From Prostheceraeus crozeri (lineage: Eukaryota; Platyhelminthes; Polycladida; Euryleptidae), in assembly GCA_907163375.1 (NCBI GenBank), contig CAJQUW010011540.1, positions 1-64,000 of the forward strand: a stretch of 64,000 bases of DNA. The letters are read 5' to 3'. The stretch's first letter is position 1, and every line of letters starts with the position of its first letter. The translations under genes were made by a program, and so were the position numbers. Below, piece by piece: positions 47,237-59,987 of this stretch. Below the pieces are notes generated by a model that did not search any database, had not been told where the DNA came from, and saw only the letters and a program-made list of their open reading frames with translations.

Positions 47237-49589
47237 TGGTTGCCTGTGTTGAGATTTGATAAATCTATCATTGTCAAGTTGCTTGTTAATAGCTAAATTG
47301 AAATTTACGATAGAATGGTATGAAGAGGAAACTGTGTATTTATAATTACCTAGATGTAGTGCCTACAATTAAAAGATAAGCAACGGAACAGAAGAATCGC
47401 ATTCGTTCAAAAAATTATTAGTTTCATGCATTTTTATCAACAAGGATTAGCCATACGTGTCTAGTACGGCAGACAATGGAAAAATCATTGACTATCGCTA
47501 TATAATTGTGCTTTGGTTGTTCTCAACGCAATCAAGAACATTTCCAACATTGTCTGTAGACGTTTTCCTGTGATGTTGCTTATCAATGCTGTTTATCAAA
47601 ACATGTTGTTTATCAATGCTATCTGCAATCAGTTTCCAACAGATACTGAAGCATCATTTTTTAAGAAAAAGTGGAATTTAACTTTTATATTGTTATTTTT
47701 GGTAGCAAAATGACATGAGCCCAATCCAAGACGGAGGGGGAAGGGCAATTCAACCCCCTGCTGCGTTTGTGTTGTGTCTTTTATAAGACCAAGCCACCTA
47801 ACCTACGCTCTTGCAATTTTGGTTTTAACTATTATCAAATGTTTCAACGAAAATCGCTGGATTTGGCTTCAAGGCCTGAAAGATCTTCAAGTACAAGTTC
47901 GTGAACTACTTATTAATGCACTTTTTTCAAAAATCTGTTAATTTCACTTTTTGCAAGCATTTTATGTGACAACATCGAACGAAGTGCATCGATATTTGAT
48001 GAAAGTGCAGTACCTTATAAGTAGGAGTTCATGAGTTATTCTCCGTGAAATGCCACAAAGCCTTATTTTCAATTTTCAGTCTTAATTTTTTTTGATCCAT
48101 ACATTTATAAATGTGATGTCTGATACAAAACATCAGATTATGTTGAACACAAAGATTTGTGCCACAGACGCGGAATAGAATTTTGAATTTTCAAAAGTTA
48201 CATGCTATGTACTCATTGAAATGGTCAGTAATGGAACATTTAAGTAGCCGGTTTCGTGCATATTACTAATCATATGAAATCTTTGGATGCATGCAAGTCG
48301 TCCTACTTTTTAAAATCATACTTAAAGTCACTTACACGTAGAGTGGCAGACCCCCATTTCACAGATACAGTGAAATGCATACTTTTGAAAGAAAATCTCT
48401 TTTATACATGTGGATTTACAGTCACTGTTAAAATAGCAAGGCATCGCTAACAGATTAAAGTATCGAAGTTGGAGAAGTAAAGTTAGAGTCATGCGAACAT
48501 GCTGTTGGACATATGGATCGATAAAATTTCAGTAAACATTATTAAGCACTGCGAAGCAGCATATTTCATGCATGAGCTTTCCAGTGGCAGCATTGGTTTT
48601 GAAGAAATCGGTCACATTTCAAAAAAATTGAACAAGTTTTGACTACATCAATTTTTTCGTTTTCAATTAAGCAAATGTAATTACACTGACGTATTTCACG
48701 AGAACCATTTGAAGGATAGCTCTACACTTCAAGTTATTGACTTTCCATAATTGCTGATTAATTGAAAAACAAGCGTTTAGATCTGCGCGTTCGATTTACT
48801 TTTTCGGCCATTCCAAAGCGCCTTGAGTCGATTCAGGAAATATTTCGCGTAGAGAAACGTGCACATTTTAATTAATCAACCAAGAAATGTGAGAAGTCTC
48901 TAACTTACAGACATTCCCTATTTTCAAAAAACCTGTTCTTGAGGATCAGCTTCCTTGGATAATCCTACTAAAATTTTTACAAAGCATCACGGGTCACCCT
49001 TTAGTATATACGACTGAAGATTAATGTGTTGACCGCATGTAGGCTATTTGCTCTATAGTTCCTCTTGTGTATGTTCTTCTTTTTCACCCTCTGCACAACA
49101 TGGACACCATTGATCACATTGTATAGAAGAGTGGACATGAAGCAATATATCCAACCAAAACGTACAAAGATTACATATCAAGATGGATATTCATAATCAA
49201 TATAATCAATTGCAGCTCAATTTCTGGCCACTTTTCACTTCAAATTGCTTTTCTTTTATCAGTCTTACTCATCATGCAGTTTATACTGAGTCATCTGTCC
49301 TGAGGATTAATGGCTTTGTATTGTAACTTTAGGAAGAACTTTTATGGCCAGATGATCGACGTATAGCAAGATCACCTATAATCGCTGTGTCCTTGAGAAA
49401 TTTTAATTAAGCTTCTCATATCTTGAATTTCAATATGTCGTCCTCTCTTCTCCCACATGAATCAGTTCATTCCCTATTGTCTTAAAATAATTTATTTAGA
49501 TAGGTATTCTACTAAAGAACTCCTCAACAAGCATTCCAAGCCATTTCCTCGACAACATGAACAATTTTATAAATGTTTTGCGATATCTT
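47237..49589. other. AT-rich DNA without supported genes
   Basis: No conserved coding frame or repeat partner recognised. Confidence 0.5.
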
Positions 49590-49745
49590 TGATAGAAGTA
49601 AAAATATCAAATTAATATTTCGACCATCTGAAGTGGTCATCATCAGAATTGTGCTAATTCATAGACATTTACTGAAGTACACATAATTCTAAATACATGC
49701 CGGGTGTCCACAAAGTCTGGAACCATTGGAATTAATAAGAAAATG

Positions 49746-50011
49746 GGCACTACTGCAGTTTAGTGCACCCTCTATGAAAGAGACGGAAAAGCGCTTACTG
49801 CAGTTTAGTGCACCCTAAAACAACGGCGCATTCTCCCGCAAACGATGACTACGCACATTACACCGAAGCGCGCGCTCGGTGTAATGTGCGAAGACGAAGA
49901 CACAAAGACACTCATTTATAACTATAGGGAAGAACGAACGGCATTCATTCTGTTGATTAAATCATGTTGTTCTCACATGCATTTTAGGGTGCACTAAACT
50001 GCAGTAGTGCC
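49746..50011. mobile_element. 266-bp MITE nested in the mariner remnant
   Basis: Ends are 26-bp inverted repeats: ggcactactgcagtttagtg at the left and cactaaactgcagtagtgcc at the right. A third copy of ctgcagtttagtgcaccct lies inside near 49797, and a 15-bp stem (cgcacattacaccga, 49852-49866 with 49876-49890) sits in the middle. Confidence 0.7.
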
Positions 50012-50409
50012 AACATCTCTTCGAATACTTGCAATTTTACAAGTGTTCAAAAATGTTCACCAAAAACATAGTGACACTTGAAGTCATTTACATAAACATT
50101 GCAGCAAGAGATCGTGTTAAAGTTCAATGTCTTAGACGGTCAGTCCTTAAGTCATTGATTTATTTGTCACATGATGGCAACAGCGCTTCAACTCGACTGC
50201 CACTCTTCTTCGCTTTGATAAAATTTTCAAGTGTCAAGCGAGGTAAACAAACTGAAGTATGTGGTATACAACCACGTCAATCCTCATAGGATGAGTGATG
50301 ACAACGTTCAAGGTTCGCCAATGGTGACAGTGTGGTGTGGATAGGGGAGCACATTTGAATGGGACATTCTTCTTTTATGAGACCATGTAAGCGGTAACAC
50401 ATGGAAATG

Positions 50410-50800
50410 TTACACCTATTACTGCTATTACCTGAATTTGATGACATTGTATGCAAGCCTTGGTTTCAACACGATGGAGATCCGCCTCGCTATTCCGTTG
50501 TCATCAAGGATAGAAATTGGCTGAACAACGCATTGGATAACTGAATCGGTCACAGAGGAACAACTGAATGGGCTCCGAGCAGTCCGGACCTAACTCAGAT
50601 AACCAGCTGCGTGCCAAATCAGAATGCGACATTTAATTCACTTGCAAGAACGAATCCTAGAGGTATGTTACAAGTCCGATAAAATGAAGCTGCGCTGCAA
50701 AACGTGCAACATGAAGCTTCAGTTCGATTTCAAAAGTGTCACGATGTTCTTGGTAAACAATTTGAACACTTGTAAAATTGGAGGTAATCGAAAGATGTTT
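50410..50800 (+). pseudogene. mariner-type transposase remnant
   Basis: Across shifting frames one reads KPWFQHDGDPPRYSVVIKD, then HRGTTEWAPSSPDLTQ, which keep the second and third catalytic aspartates, and a C-terminal GKQFEHL-like end. Stops and frame changes make it dead. The N-terminal half is not recognisable. Confidence 0.6.
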
Positions 50801-50948
50801 TTCATAAATTGGCTTTTCATATAAGAGCAGATCTATTGGTTACATGGTAATAATGCGCATATCTTGATATTGGTCACATTTTCGCATTAATCCCTATGGT
50901 TCCAGACTTTACGGAAATAGCTTCTTTCTTAATGTCTTCTGGACTGAA

Positions 50949-51131
50949 ATGAAATCACTTATACTCAAATTACTCAAGTCATGTATGCTAAAAAATGAAT
51001 CATCTATTGGGAAACATAAGCAACAGCAGCACGGCGACAAGGACATGCAACTCACAAATTTCAGAGTTTTGAAAAAGTGTCCAAGCAGAGTCGATCTTTT
51101 GAATGAAATGTTGCTCAATGTTGCTCACTAA
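50949..51131 (+). pseudogene. C-terminal GIY-YIG fragment of a Penelope-like element
   Basis: The frame contains LTNFRVLKKCPSRVDLLNEM, which resembles the FxVLxKCxSxxDxLxxEM segment that closes the GIY-YIG domain in Penelope-like elements and carries its catalytic glutamate (E of NEM). The rest of the protein is gone, displaced by the mariner. Confidence 0.5.
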
Positions 51132-51402
51132 GCTCCGTTCACCGTCTCTTTACGGTCAAAGTGACTCAGCTAGGCCTAAGATACTTGATTGGTTTATCTA
51201 TGTTGATCAAAGTGATGATCAACTTTGATGTAGATATCTCATATTTTTTAGCATGCATAATAAGAAATAAGTTATTAAGTACTGTAGTCAAGCAATGTAT
51301 TTTGAATTATGTATACTTCAGTAAATGCCTAAGATTTAGTACAATTCTGATGATGGCCACTTCAGATGGTCGAAACATAAATATGGTATTTTATTTCTAT
51401 CA

Positions 51403-54400
51403 GGCCCTCTGCCCTGGACCATCACAGGGTAGTTAACCCGGCCAAAGGTAGGTAGAGCCAATTCTCTACTCTACACTTTGGTAATTCCTGTCTGGCGCGT
51501 CCACGTCGCGGGGGTGGGCATTGCGGGAGCAATGGCTAAGTTCAGACAGGGACCCAGTGCTGCGGGGTATATCGCAGAACCCGTGCTAGGGTTACGGCGA
51601 AGACCAACGGCGGATCCTTTGAAGACGGATTCTTGAGGGCGAATCCATCAATGGAGAACCAATTGGTTGACTGACCCTGGAAGTCAACGGCGGCAACGGC
51701 GGACGAACAACCAGGAAGAGTAATGGTGGTCCACTCCAGTCCACTTTGCAGTAGGCAACGGGAAACCACTGCAATATCACCTCCCAAGTTCCAATCATGA
51801 TGCAGTTTACAATGGGAAATCAGAGAAACAACAGCGTCAAGGATATTCAAAAGAATGTCTCGCTCGGTCGGAAGTATCATGGACCTCAGGTGAACTCGGA
51901 CCGTCAACACGCTACTGAGGAAAATCGCATGCGTATTGCTCACTGGAATGTAAGAACCATGTCATCACCGGAAAAGATCGCAAATGTTGAACTAGAAATG
52001 AAGAGATTGAAGATCGACATATTGGGAATATCTGAAATGAGATACAAAGCCACAGGCGAATTCAATACAAATCAGTCTCGTGTTTTCTTCTCTGGAAATG
52101 AAAGAAAGAAAATAAACGGAGTTGGTTTTATTGTCTCGAAGAAATGGAGTCGTAGTGTGAGAAATTATTGGTGCAAAAATGAAAGAGTAATGTTGATTCA
52201 AATTGAAAATGCTCCCCGAAATATAAATCTTATTGAGGTATATATGCCGACCCAGTCTGCAGACGATCAATTGGTAGAAGAGGTGTATGAAGACATCAAG
52301 GAATTAATGAAAATAATCAAAAATAATGAGCCGTTATACATTCTTGGATATTTTAATGCCATTGTTGGAAAACAGTGTGAAGACAGCAAGGAAGAAATAG
52401 GAAATTTCAGTTTAGGAGTCAGAAATGATCGCGGCACCCGGTTACTCGAATTCTGTCAAGAGCTAGACTTGAAAATTACGAACACCCTCTTCGAACACCA
52501 CCCTAGAAGACTTTATACTTGGATAAGCCCAAATGGGAAAACTAGAAATCAAATAGACTACATCATCTGCCGCAAGCGTTTCAAAAATTCAGTCAAGAAT
52601 GTTCGAACATACCCTGGAGCAGATGTAGGTAGCGACCACACACTTTTGGTAATGGACTGCAGAACAACACTGAAAAGGGTAAGAAGAAAACCTCCTGAAC
52701 CAAGATGGAACCTCGAAGCCCTGAAGAACATCGAAGTGAAGAAGAAATTTCAATCAGAATGCGAACGACAGCTTCAAAACAGCACATTTGAATGGAAAGA
52801 CCTAAAAACAGCGGTGATCTCAAGTGCAACCACCTGTATCGGTACCCGGAAAATTATTCCTCGTAAGCCGTACATCACGAATGAAATAGTAAAGAAAATG
52901 GAAGAAAGACGATCACTCAAAAACAGGAAGGATGATGAATCAAAGAGACGATAACGAGAGCTACACAATCAAATCAGACGTGATGCCAAAAGATCGAAGG
53001 AAGAATGGTGGACAAGAAATTGTGAAGAAATTGAACGATTGATGAAAGAGAGTAAGACTGACCAAGCGTACTATAATATCAAACAACATCTACGGAAACC
53101 GTCGTACAGATCAACAATGACAAAGTCAAATATTGGAGAAAACTTGATTGAACCTGAGGATGTGAAAAACAGATGGGAAGAGTATATTGGTGAATTATAT
53201 GGGGACCCAAATTACAGTCCGAGACCTATCTCCGAGAATGCAGTACAGGAAGTTAACTCAATTCTCAATTCCGAAGTAGAGACGGCGATAAAAAGACTGA
53301 AAGTCGGAAAAAGCCCTGGAGTTGACGAGATCCCAGCTGAATTGATTAAAGGGCTTGAGCATGTTGGGACGATAACGATAACTCAAATGTGCAACAAAAT
53401 CCTTGAATCTGGAATCTGGCCCGAAGATTTCACGAAAATCATTTTGATCCCCATTCCCAAAACTGTGCGTGCTACCGACTGCAAGAACTATAGAACAATC
53501 AGTCTGATTTCACATACATCAAAAGTACTTCTTGCCATTATCGAAAGAAGAATCACAACCAGAATAGAAGAACATCTTACTGAAGAGCAGTTTGGCTTCA
53601 GATCGAAACGAGGAACGAGAGATGCAATAACAGCAATCAGAACGCTAAGTGAAAGATATATCGAAGCCAATCGATCATTATTTGTTGCCATGATAGATTT
53701 TGAGAAAGCGTTTGACCGAGTCAATTGGAGTACCCTGTGGAACATTCTCGTCAGCATTGGAATAAATGAAACTGAAGTAAACATTATAGCACAGTTATAC
53801 CAGCATCAGAAAGCAGTCATAAAAGTAGGTAATGATCTCACTGGAGAAGTCCCTATTCTGCGTGGAGTACGTCAAGGATGCATCATATCACCAATGCTCT
53901 TTAATGTGTATATACAATTCTTAGCTAACGAAGTAAATTCAAAAGTGGCAAATCACGGAGTCAATTTGTGTGGAAAAAGAACAACAGCGATTAGATATGC
54001 AGACGACCAGGCCATGTTATCTTCGCGCCTCAGAGGACTTCAAATCATAATGAAAAGTACGGCATGAAGATCAACACTAAGAAAACTAAAGTTATGATAT
54101 TTTCGAAAACAAATTCGCCTTCTCCTTTCACATTGCGAGTGGGAAATGAAGTTCTGGAAAAAGTCGACAATTTCAAGTATTTAGGCTCAATTCTAACAAG
54201 TGACGGACGATGTACGAAAGAAATAAGGTCAAGAATCTCTCAAGCGAAACAGTCCTATTTCAAGAAAGTACAAGAAGTGACCACGACATCCAACAGCATT
54301 GAATTCAAGAAGCGTATGGTAAAAGCTGGACACTCAGACATCGTGACGTCAAATACCTGGAGGCAGCAGAGATGTGGTTTTGGAGAAGAATTATGAACAT

Positions 54401-54785
54401 CAAGTGGACTGACAGAGTAACAAATGATGAAATTTTGATGAAAGCAAATGAAAAACGATGCCTACTGAACACCATCACGAGTCGAAAAGGCAACTATGTG
54501 GGTCACCAACTCCGACACGATGGCATTCTCACCAAAATCCTTGAAACGAAGATCAACGGGAAGAGAACAAGAGGAAGAAAACGAGCGATGTGGCTGGACG
54601 ATCTCAAGTGGAAAGCCGGGGTGAATTCATATGGAGAATTGAAACGTCTGAATGAAGATCGAGAAAAATGGAAGAAGTTTGTGACGAACATTTAAGCAAT
54701 GACTTTGCAGTTATCTTTGACTTTGTTTCTTTCTTTCCTATTGTTGTATTGTGTGTGACCTACCACATGGTAGACTACAAATATA
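51403..54785 (+). mobile_element. RTE-like LINE, nearly full length, with 11-bp target duplication
   Basis: tatttctatca at 51392-51402 is repeated at 54786-54796. The element is about 3.4 kb, has a GC-richer leader (ggtgggcattgcgggagc) and one long ORF. It inserted exactly at the outer edge of the Penelope terminal repeat, which supplied the left target copy. Confidence 0.8.
51797..54695 (+). pseudogene. RTE-like LINE ORF: APE endonuclease and reverse transcriptase, several lesions
   Basis: The endonuclease reads IAHWNVRTM, LGISEMRY, YILGYFNA (usual GDFN altered), NQIDYII and SDHTLL. The reverse transcriptase reads YRTISLISHTSKVL, EEQFGFR, MIDFEKAFDRVNW, GVRQGCIISPMLFN and IRYADDQAML. The tail has FKYLGSILTSDG and AMWLDDLKWKAGV. 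Lesions are an in-frame TAA at 52952-52954, a frame change with missing codons near 54060, and a short deletion with frame change near 54325. The dispersed damage makes it older than the LINE at 37-41 kb. The KSPGVDEIPAELIK block is typical of RTE-type elements. Confidence 0.8.
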
Positions 54786-54796
54786 TATTTCTATCA

Positions 54797-56316
54797 AAGA
54801 TGAGCAAATTTCGGAAAATTGAGATCACTATGTATTATCAAGCTGCTGTTCTCTGACAGCTCTATTTGATGCTGTGATTTGAATCGACGCTATATGTGCG
54901 ATATATGAAGAAAAACCATTGCACCAGATGATTTCATTAAATATTTCACATGCACACTGCACAGTCGATAAAGTATATTAAGTTGACAACAAATATGAAT
55001 CTCACATGTAAATTTATTTATGATGACCATTCTACCCGTCACCGCAAATGTCGGGGACAGTGGCGATGAAGTCGTATTTGTAGTGGCGTCTCTGGAGATG
55101 TTTCGGGACAGACACATGCCTGCGGGTAGTCGTTTTCCAACTGGTGATTTTCCGTTATAGTTGCCCGGAAATAGAGCATAGCGAAGCAGGAGAGAATTGC
55201 CTAAAACATGTTATTTACTTGAGTTTCATTCTCATGACCTCGAATGTCCAACCTGAACTTTGAAGAAATATATGTTGCAGAGAACGTATAATATCTAAAG
55301 ACGACAAATAGCTTCAAAAATTAATATTCTTTAATGCCGCTAAGTGCCTTAATACTTCTATGTCTTAATGCACTATGTATTAATACTTCTATGTATCATT
55401 CAATGGTTTTATTTCATTTATCAATTCGGTGTTTATATCAGAAATTTTAGCAATTCTGTTCTGCTTTATGGATTTTCTGATAACAAATTCTTCGTATATT
55501 TGTACCGCGGAAGAATCGTCTGTGGCCAATATTTGAATCCATGAAGCACAAGAAACATAACTTTAATACGTGTACTTAAACATGTTGAGGGCATCCAAAA
55601 AGCAATTGAAGTGATATTTGAATAATAGCAATTTCAAGGTGATATTTCAACGCGTTGTCAGTTTTCTTCATGTGCAATATATGAAGAAACGTTAATAAAA
55701 TAATATTAAGAATATCTAAATTTCAGAGTTAAGAATATCTGAAAAAGAGCGTTATGTGTTTTATTTTTGTTTCAGTGTTTTCCATTCTCTTTTCTATTAA
55801 ATATTCTGGGAAATTCATCGGCAACCTTAAAGGCACCTATATTGGCGGCAAGTTGCTATTCATAAGCCTGTACGTTGTATGCTTGTATCGAATAAAAGTT
55901 CGAACTTGTGATTTAAATCTCGAATTTTAATGATTAAATACAGGCATTATGCACATTGATGATGAGACGGAATACGGAAGGAAAAAATGAAGATAAAGAT
56001 GATTTAGATAGTGATGCAAGATTCCCAAGAAGCAAAATTAGAAACTTATGTTGTGTTGTTCAGTTTAATTCTATAAATCGTTTTATATCAATTTGTAAAA
56101 GCGATAGTCAAATTTGTTATTTCTTTTGATCATTTTGATAGGAAGTGTAATCTGTACTAGAGAGAACGATGAAAATATTAAGCAAGCAGTTTGAAAGAAT
56201 CAGCGAGGCTATGAAAAATCATCATCAATGTCGTCTTGAAATCGTGAATTTATAGTCAGACCAACTGTTGAACAAGTGGAGCCACTGTTGGACAATGCAA
56301 AGCGTCACACTTATTA
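54797..56316. other. AT-rich DNA without supported genes
   Basis: A phrase like gcgatatatgaagaaaaacc near 54898 is loosely echoed near 55675, but no element boundaries could be drawn. Confidence 0.45.
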
Positions 56317-57039
56317 GTCCGGCAGTCAGAACGAGTTTCTGCAGGGAACGAGGCCGAAACTGACACTTTCACAGAATGATGTACACCCTATGCCTACTAC
56401 GAATCGGCACGTCTGCCGAGCTCTAGTGAGTTCCTCTTCTTGTCAGACAGGATCAAAGAAAAACACATGTAAATCCAATGGGACGCAGATTGCAGTTTTT
56501 GACTGAAATGAATTTTTTTATGTTTTCTCTGATTAAACGAAAAGTACTAAACTCAGAGTCATAATTTTTGGCATGGAATGTCTTCAGGTCATTTCCTTTC
56601 ATGTTCATGCACCCTTGTTTATAAAGCTAGACACTTTTAGATTTGGCGAGCGTCTTAATGTCGGCAAACACAAACATTTTGAGCAACTTCATCCACATTT
56701 ACCCACATTCTCACATACATTGCCGATTAGATGCATGATAATAGCACATGCACATCATAGGAAATGACCTGAAAACATTCCATGCCAAAAATTATGACTC
56801 TAGACTTAGTACTTTTCGTTTAATCAGAGAAAACATAGAAAATTTCAATTTAATCAAAAACAGCAATCTGCGTCCCATTGGATTTACATGTGTTTTTCTT
56901 TGATCCTGTCTAACAAGAAGAGGAACTCACTAGAACTCGGCAGACATGCCGATTCGTAGTAGGCATAGGGCGTACATCATTCTGTGAAAGTGTCAGTTTC
57001 GGCCTCGTTCCCTGCAGAAACTCGTTCTAGCTGCCGGAC
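56317..57039. mobile_element. 723-bp fold-back MITE with TA target duplication
   Basis: Arms of about 290 bp (56317-56610 and 56757-57039) are inverted copies, from gtccggcagtcagaacgag at the tip to aggtcatttcctttcatgttc-like sequence near the 146-bp loop. TA flanks both ends. There is no coding capacity. The TA flanks suggest mobilisation by a Tc1/mariner-type enzyme. Confidence 0.82.
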
Positions 57040-57041
57040 TA

Positions 57042-57758
57042 TATCTAGTTACACTCCAATTATGGCAGTGGTTTTATGATAAAGCTCGTAAAGCCTCTGA
57101 TTTATAAATTTAGGTGAAGTTTGTATTAAAGAGCGGGTTGAATTCGAGAAAATTTATGAAATATGTCCACAAGACACTAAATCAATTACAGCTGTGGAGA
57201 TTTCTCTCAAAGCCCTCACAGATCTTGTGTAGAGAAAGAAGCAAACTTTGCCGAAGTCCATGACATTTCTCGTTCAAAATGATGCCACTGTTTCCTTAAG
57301 TAGACAAAGACACTAATGATACCGGAAATGAATATAAAGGACAGAAAAACAGTATTGTCACAAGAATGTAGTAAGACCTTCGTGATTTGCAGACAAGTTC
57401 TTGACATTCCGGGAATGAGCCCGAATCTCGCCTTGTGAACGTCCTTCTCAGTCGCTCAAGTGGCTTTCGATGGCGCTAACGATGTCATTACAGGTTCATT
57501 ATTGCCACGCGCGACTTGACATGTCTCACCTGCCCCGTTCGATGGTTTTCCGATGACCTTTCTCGGAGAATCTATGAAAATGAGAAATATTTGTCACTTA
57601 GGTATGTTTTTCTAGAATGTGTAAGAGTGACAAGTTTTGAAAATCGAGTGACACAAAATTTGTACCCAAAGATAGGATGCCCCGATTGCACAAGAAGATA
57701 ATAAGCTACTTTTTTTGATCGTAATAATTGAAATATTCTCACTTACATATTTGGAATA
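57042..57758. other. AT-rich DNA without supported genes
   Basis: No conserved features recognised. Confidence 0.45.
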
Positions 57759-58517
57759 CACTGTACCAGGGATGCGGAGTCGGAGTCGGAGTCCCGGAGT
57801 TCTATCATTTTTGCTGGAGTCGGAGTCCTATCAAATGGCAGGAATCGGGAATCTGGCCTATAACTAGACCCGAAATATAATACAAACAAATTATTTATCC
57901 TCATGCATAGCTGTCACTGTCTTGATGTCAACTTTCTTCGTCAAACAAAAGTACAGAGACAGCAGTGCATTCAAAGCTTGTAATAGTTGAGGGAATGAAC
58001 CGTGATAGTGAGAAAAGGATTGTCTTTTCACTCGGTGATTTAGTAGAAAAGACAAGCCTTCCCAACCTCGATCACACCTAGGCACCAAAGGTTACATCAG
58101 AGACAAAAGTGAAATGCTACTTTATTTGAGAACATTGCCTCTTACACTCACGTTAATCGTGTGCGATGTCTCCTCCAAAGCGCATATTAAATTCGAAAGT
58201 GTACTCATTTTTTTGAGAAGGAGGGGGATTTTCCTGCCTGGTAGAAACTGGAGAAAAACCGTGTGAAGCGCACATCAACAAGATGGGAGGAGCCGAGTCG
58301 CATGCATCCAACTTAAAGCGATATTTGATAAACTTTCATGGAAAATGATTGATAATTGATACAGCAATGATAGCTAAAGATAGGTTCAGGTAAGCCTATA
58401 ATGATCTATGATGCATGTTACCAGTTTTTTCGAAAAACTAGGCTATATATACTTGCCACCCGGAGTCGGAGTCGGAGTCCTATCAAAATGATAGGACTCC
58501 GCATCCCTGCACTGTAC
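57759..58517. mobile_element. hAT-like non-autonomous element with 8-bp target duplication
   Basis: The element itself is 57767-58509, with cagggatgcggagtc at the left end and its complement at the right end. The 8-bp repeat cactgtac flanks it (57759-57766 and 58510-58517). Tandem ggagtc hexamers sit just inside both ends. No transposase is encoded. CAGGG-type ends and an 8-bp duplication are hAT hallmarks. Confidence 0.85.
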
Positions 58518-59987
58518 GCCTTTGGCATCTACCTTTGTATGACAACTAGTGGTGCTGGCCATTCGCAAACGTGAGTCTTACATCAACAATAGACTCTAGA
58601 GCATATGCTTCAAAATGATGGAAGGCGTGTTGAAAATAATCGACAATTTCAATGGGAAATTGACGATTAGACTTTAAGTAAATTTTTGTGCAATGATGGG
58701 ACAGTCTATAGCCCGCAACTAAAATAAATCGGCTCATTGGTTCGCGGGCAGACCGAACGATTACAGCCTGAGAATCTCAGCACAACCCAAAGTCCAACTC
58801 TTATAGGGACGTCAAGTAAAAATTACAGATATGTTTTAAAAGACACTTCCAGCAGCAAATCATCCCTCTCCTAGTTCATGAATCAGTAAAAGTCCAAAAT
58901 TCTTGACTCGTCTATCGGGATAATATTTCACAAAACTCTGCGATCGCCTAAATCATTCAAACGTTTTAGTTTATGATAACACACTACACGCATGTTAATC
59001 ATTACATTTGATCAGAACAAATTTAACGCCGCAGAGCTGAAATTTCCATGAAACAAACACTTTGGAATTTCGCAGGCATAAAAGATTTCTAAAATATTTA
59101 TCACCTGATAATGGACATTGGCTTCATAAAATTGATGTCTCCTACGAGCGCCAATAGTCGAATTTCTTTCAGAGCATCGAGCATTTTTAAAACTCGTCAA
59201 CCTGTATCTTTAACTTATTATAAAAGATCAGTGGCCAAAATGCAGGTTATCATTTTATGAATTATTTACTGCAATTGCTCAGTGGATAGCGCTGCTAACG
59301 CCCAGCAGTGAATGGGCAACTGACCAGCGTGACGGAGAGCAGAGGTGGTGAAGTGAATTGGTTACTAAAAACAACGATGTCTTAACACTGTAAACGCCTG
59401 GCCATGAACCTCGCCACGAATTCTCCACGAAATATTAGCAACAGTAGGTCCGCCGATAGTGCACCGAAATTTTGTGGTCATCTGAAATGACCTTTGCCCC
59501 TGACTTATTAAGTGGACTTCAAATTGCACTCTGATTGGATAGACTTTGAGTGAAAAATTTAAAATAGTTTGTTCATCACTTCACGATTCCTATACATTTT
59601 CACTGCTCCCCCTTTTTCCCTGCAGAGACTTTTAGTGCAGCATGCATTATCCCACAAGACTTCTTCAAAAATTTAGACTTGGTCACTAGAAGTAAAGGCT
59701 ATTTTGAAGCAATGAAACGCATATTTTTCGTGACTTCTATTACTTTTTGCTATTTTACATTTTGACTATTATTTCTTTTCAGACGGCGATTAAGCACCTT
59801 ATCAGTAAAGACGCAGAAGAATGTGAAAATGTTGTTGTTATTGGGGTAGTGGCAACGAAAATCTTTGTAATAATCTGCTATTTTGAATTTTAAAAATATG
59901 ATACTAACCGCAAATAATATAGGCCTATAAACAGAAGTCTCTTTTAGATACTTGGCCATGCCTTTTATTCTACTATTTTCTTTCTCT
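58518..59987. other. AT-rich DNA without supported genes
   Basis: A tRNA-like phrase (ttgctcagtggatagcgctg) occurs near 59276 but lacks a B box or closing stem, so no tRNA is called. Confidence 0.45.

Larger units (their letters stand above)
49701..50925 (+). mobile_element. mariner-type transposon remnant
   Basis: The left end gggtgtccacaaagtctgg and the right end, complement of gtaaagtctggaaccat, are eroded inverted repeats. The internal region holds fragments of a transposase. A 266-bp MITE has landed near the left end. Confidence 0.7.
49590..51402 (+). mobile_element. Penelope-like element remnant with inverted terminal repeats, invaded by a mariner
   Basis: Inverted arms at about 49590-49700 and 51293-51402 share tttcgaccatctgaagtgg, catcatcagaattgt and catttactgaagta. 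Read outward the repeat contains ctgatgatgaccacttcaga then tggtcgaaa, a hammerhead-core-like layout whose stem (gacca/tggtc) is kept in the other arm with a G-U change. The interior right part encodes the end of a GIY-YIG domain. A mariner remnant occupies the left interior. Confidence 0.6.

Noticed and set aside
59270-59345. tRNA gene
   Set aside because: An A-box-like phrase is present, but no B box, acceptor stem or coherent cloverleaf could be drawn.
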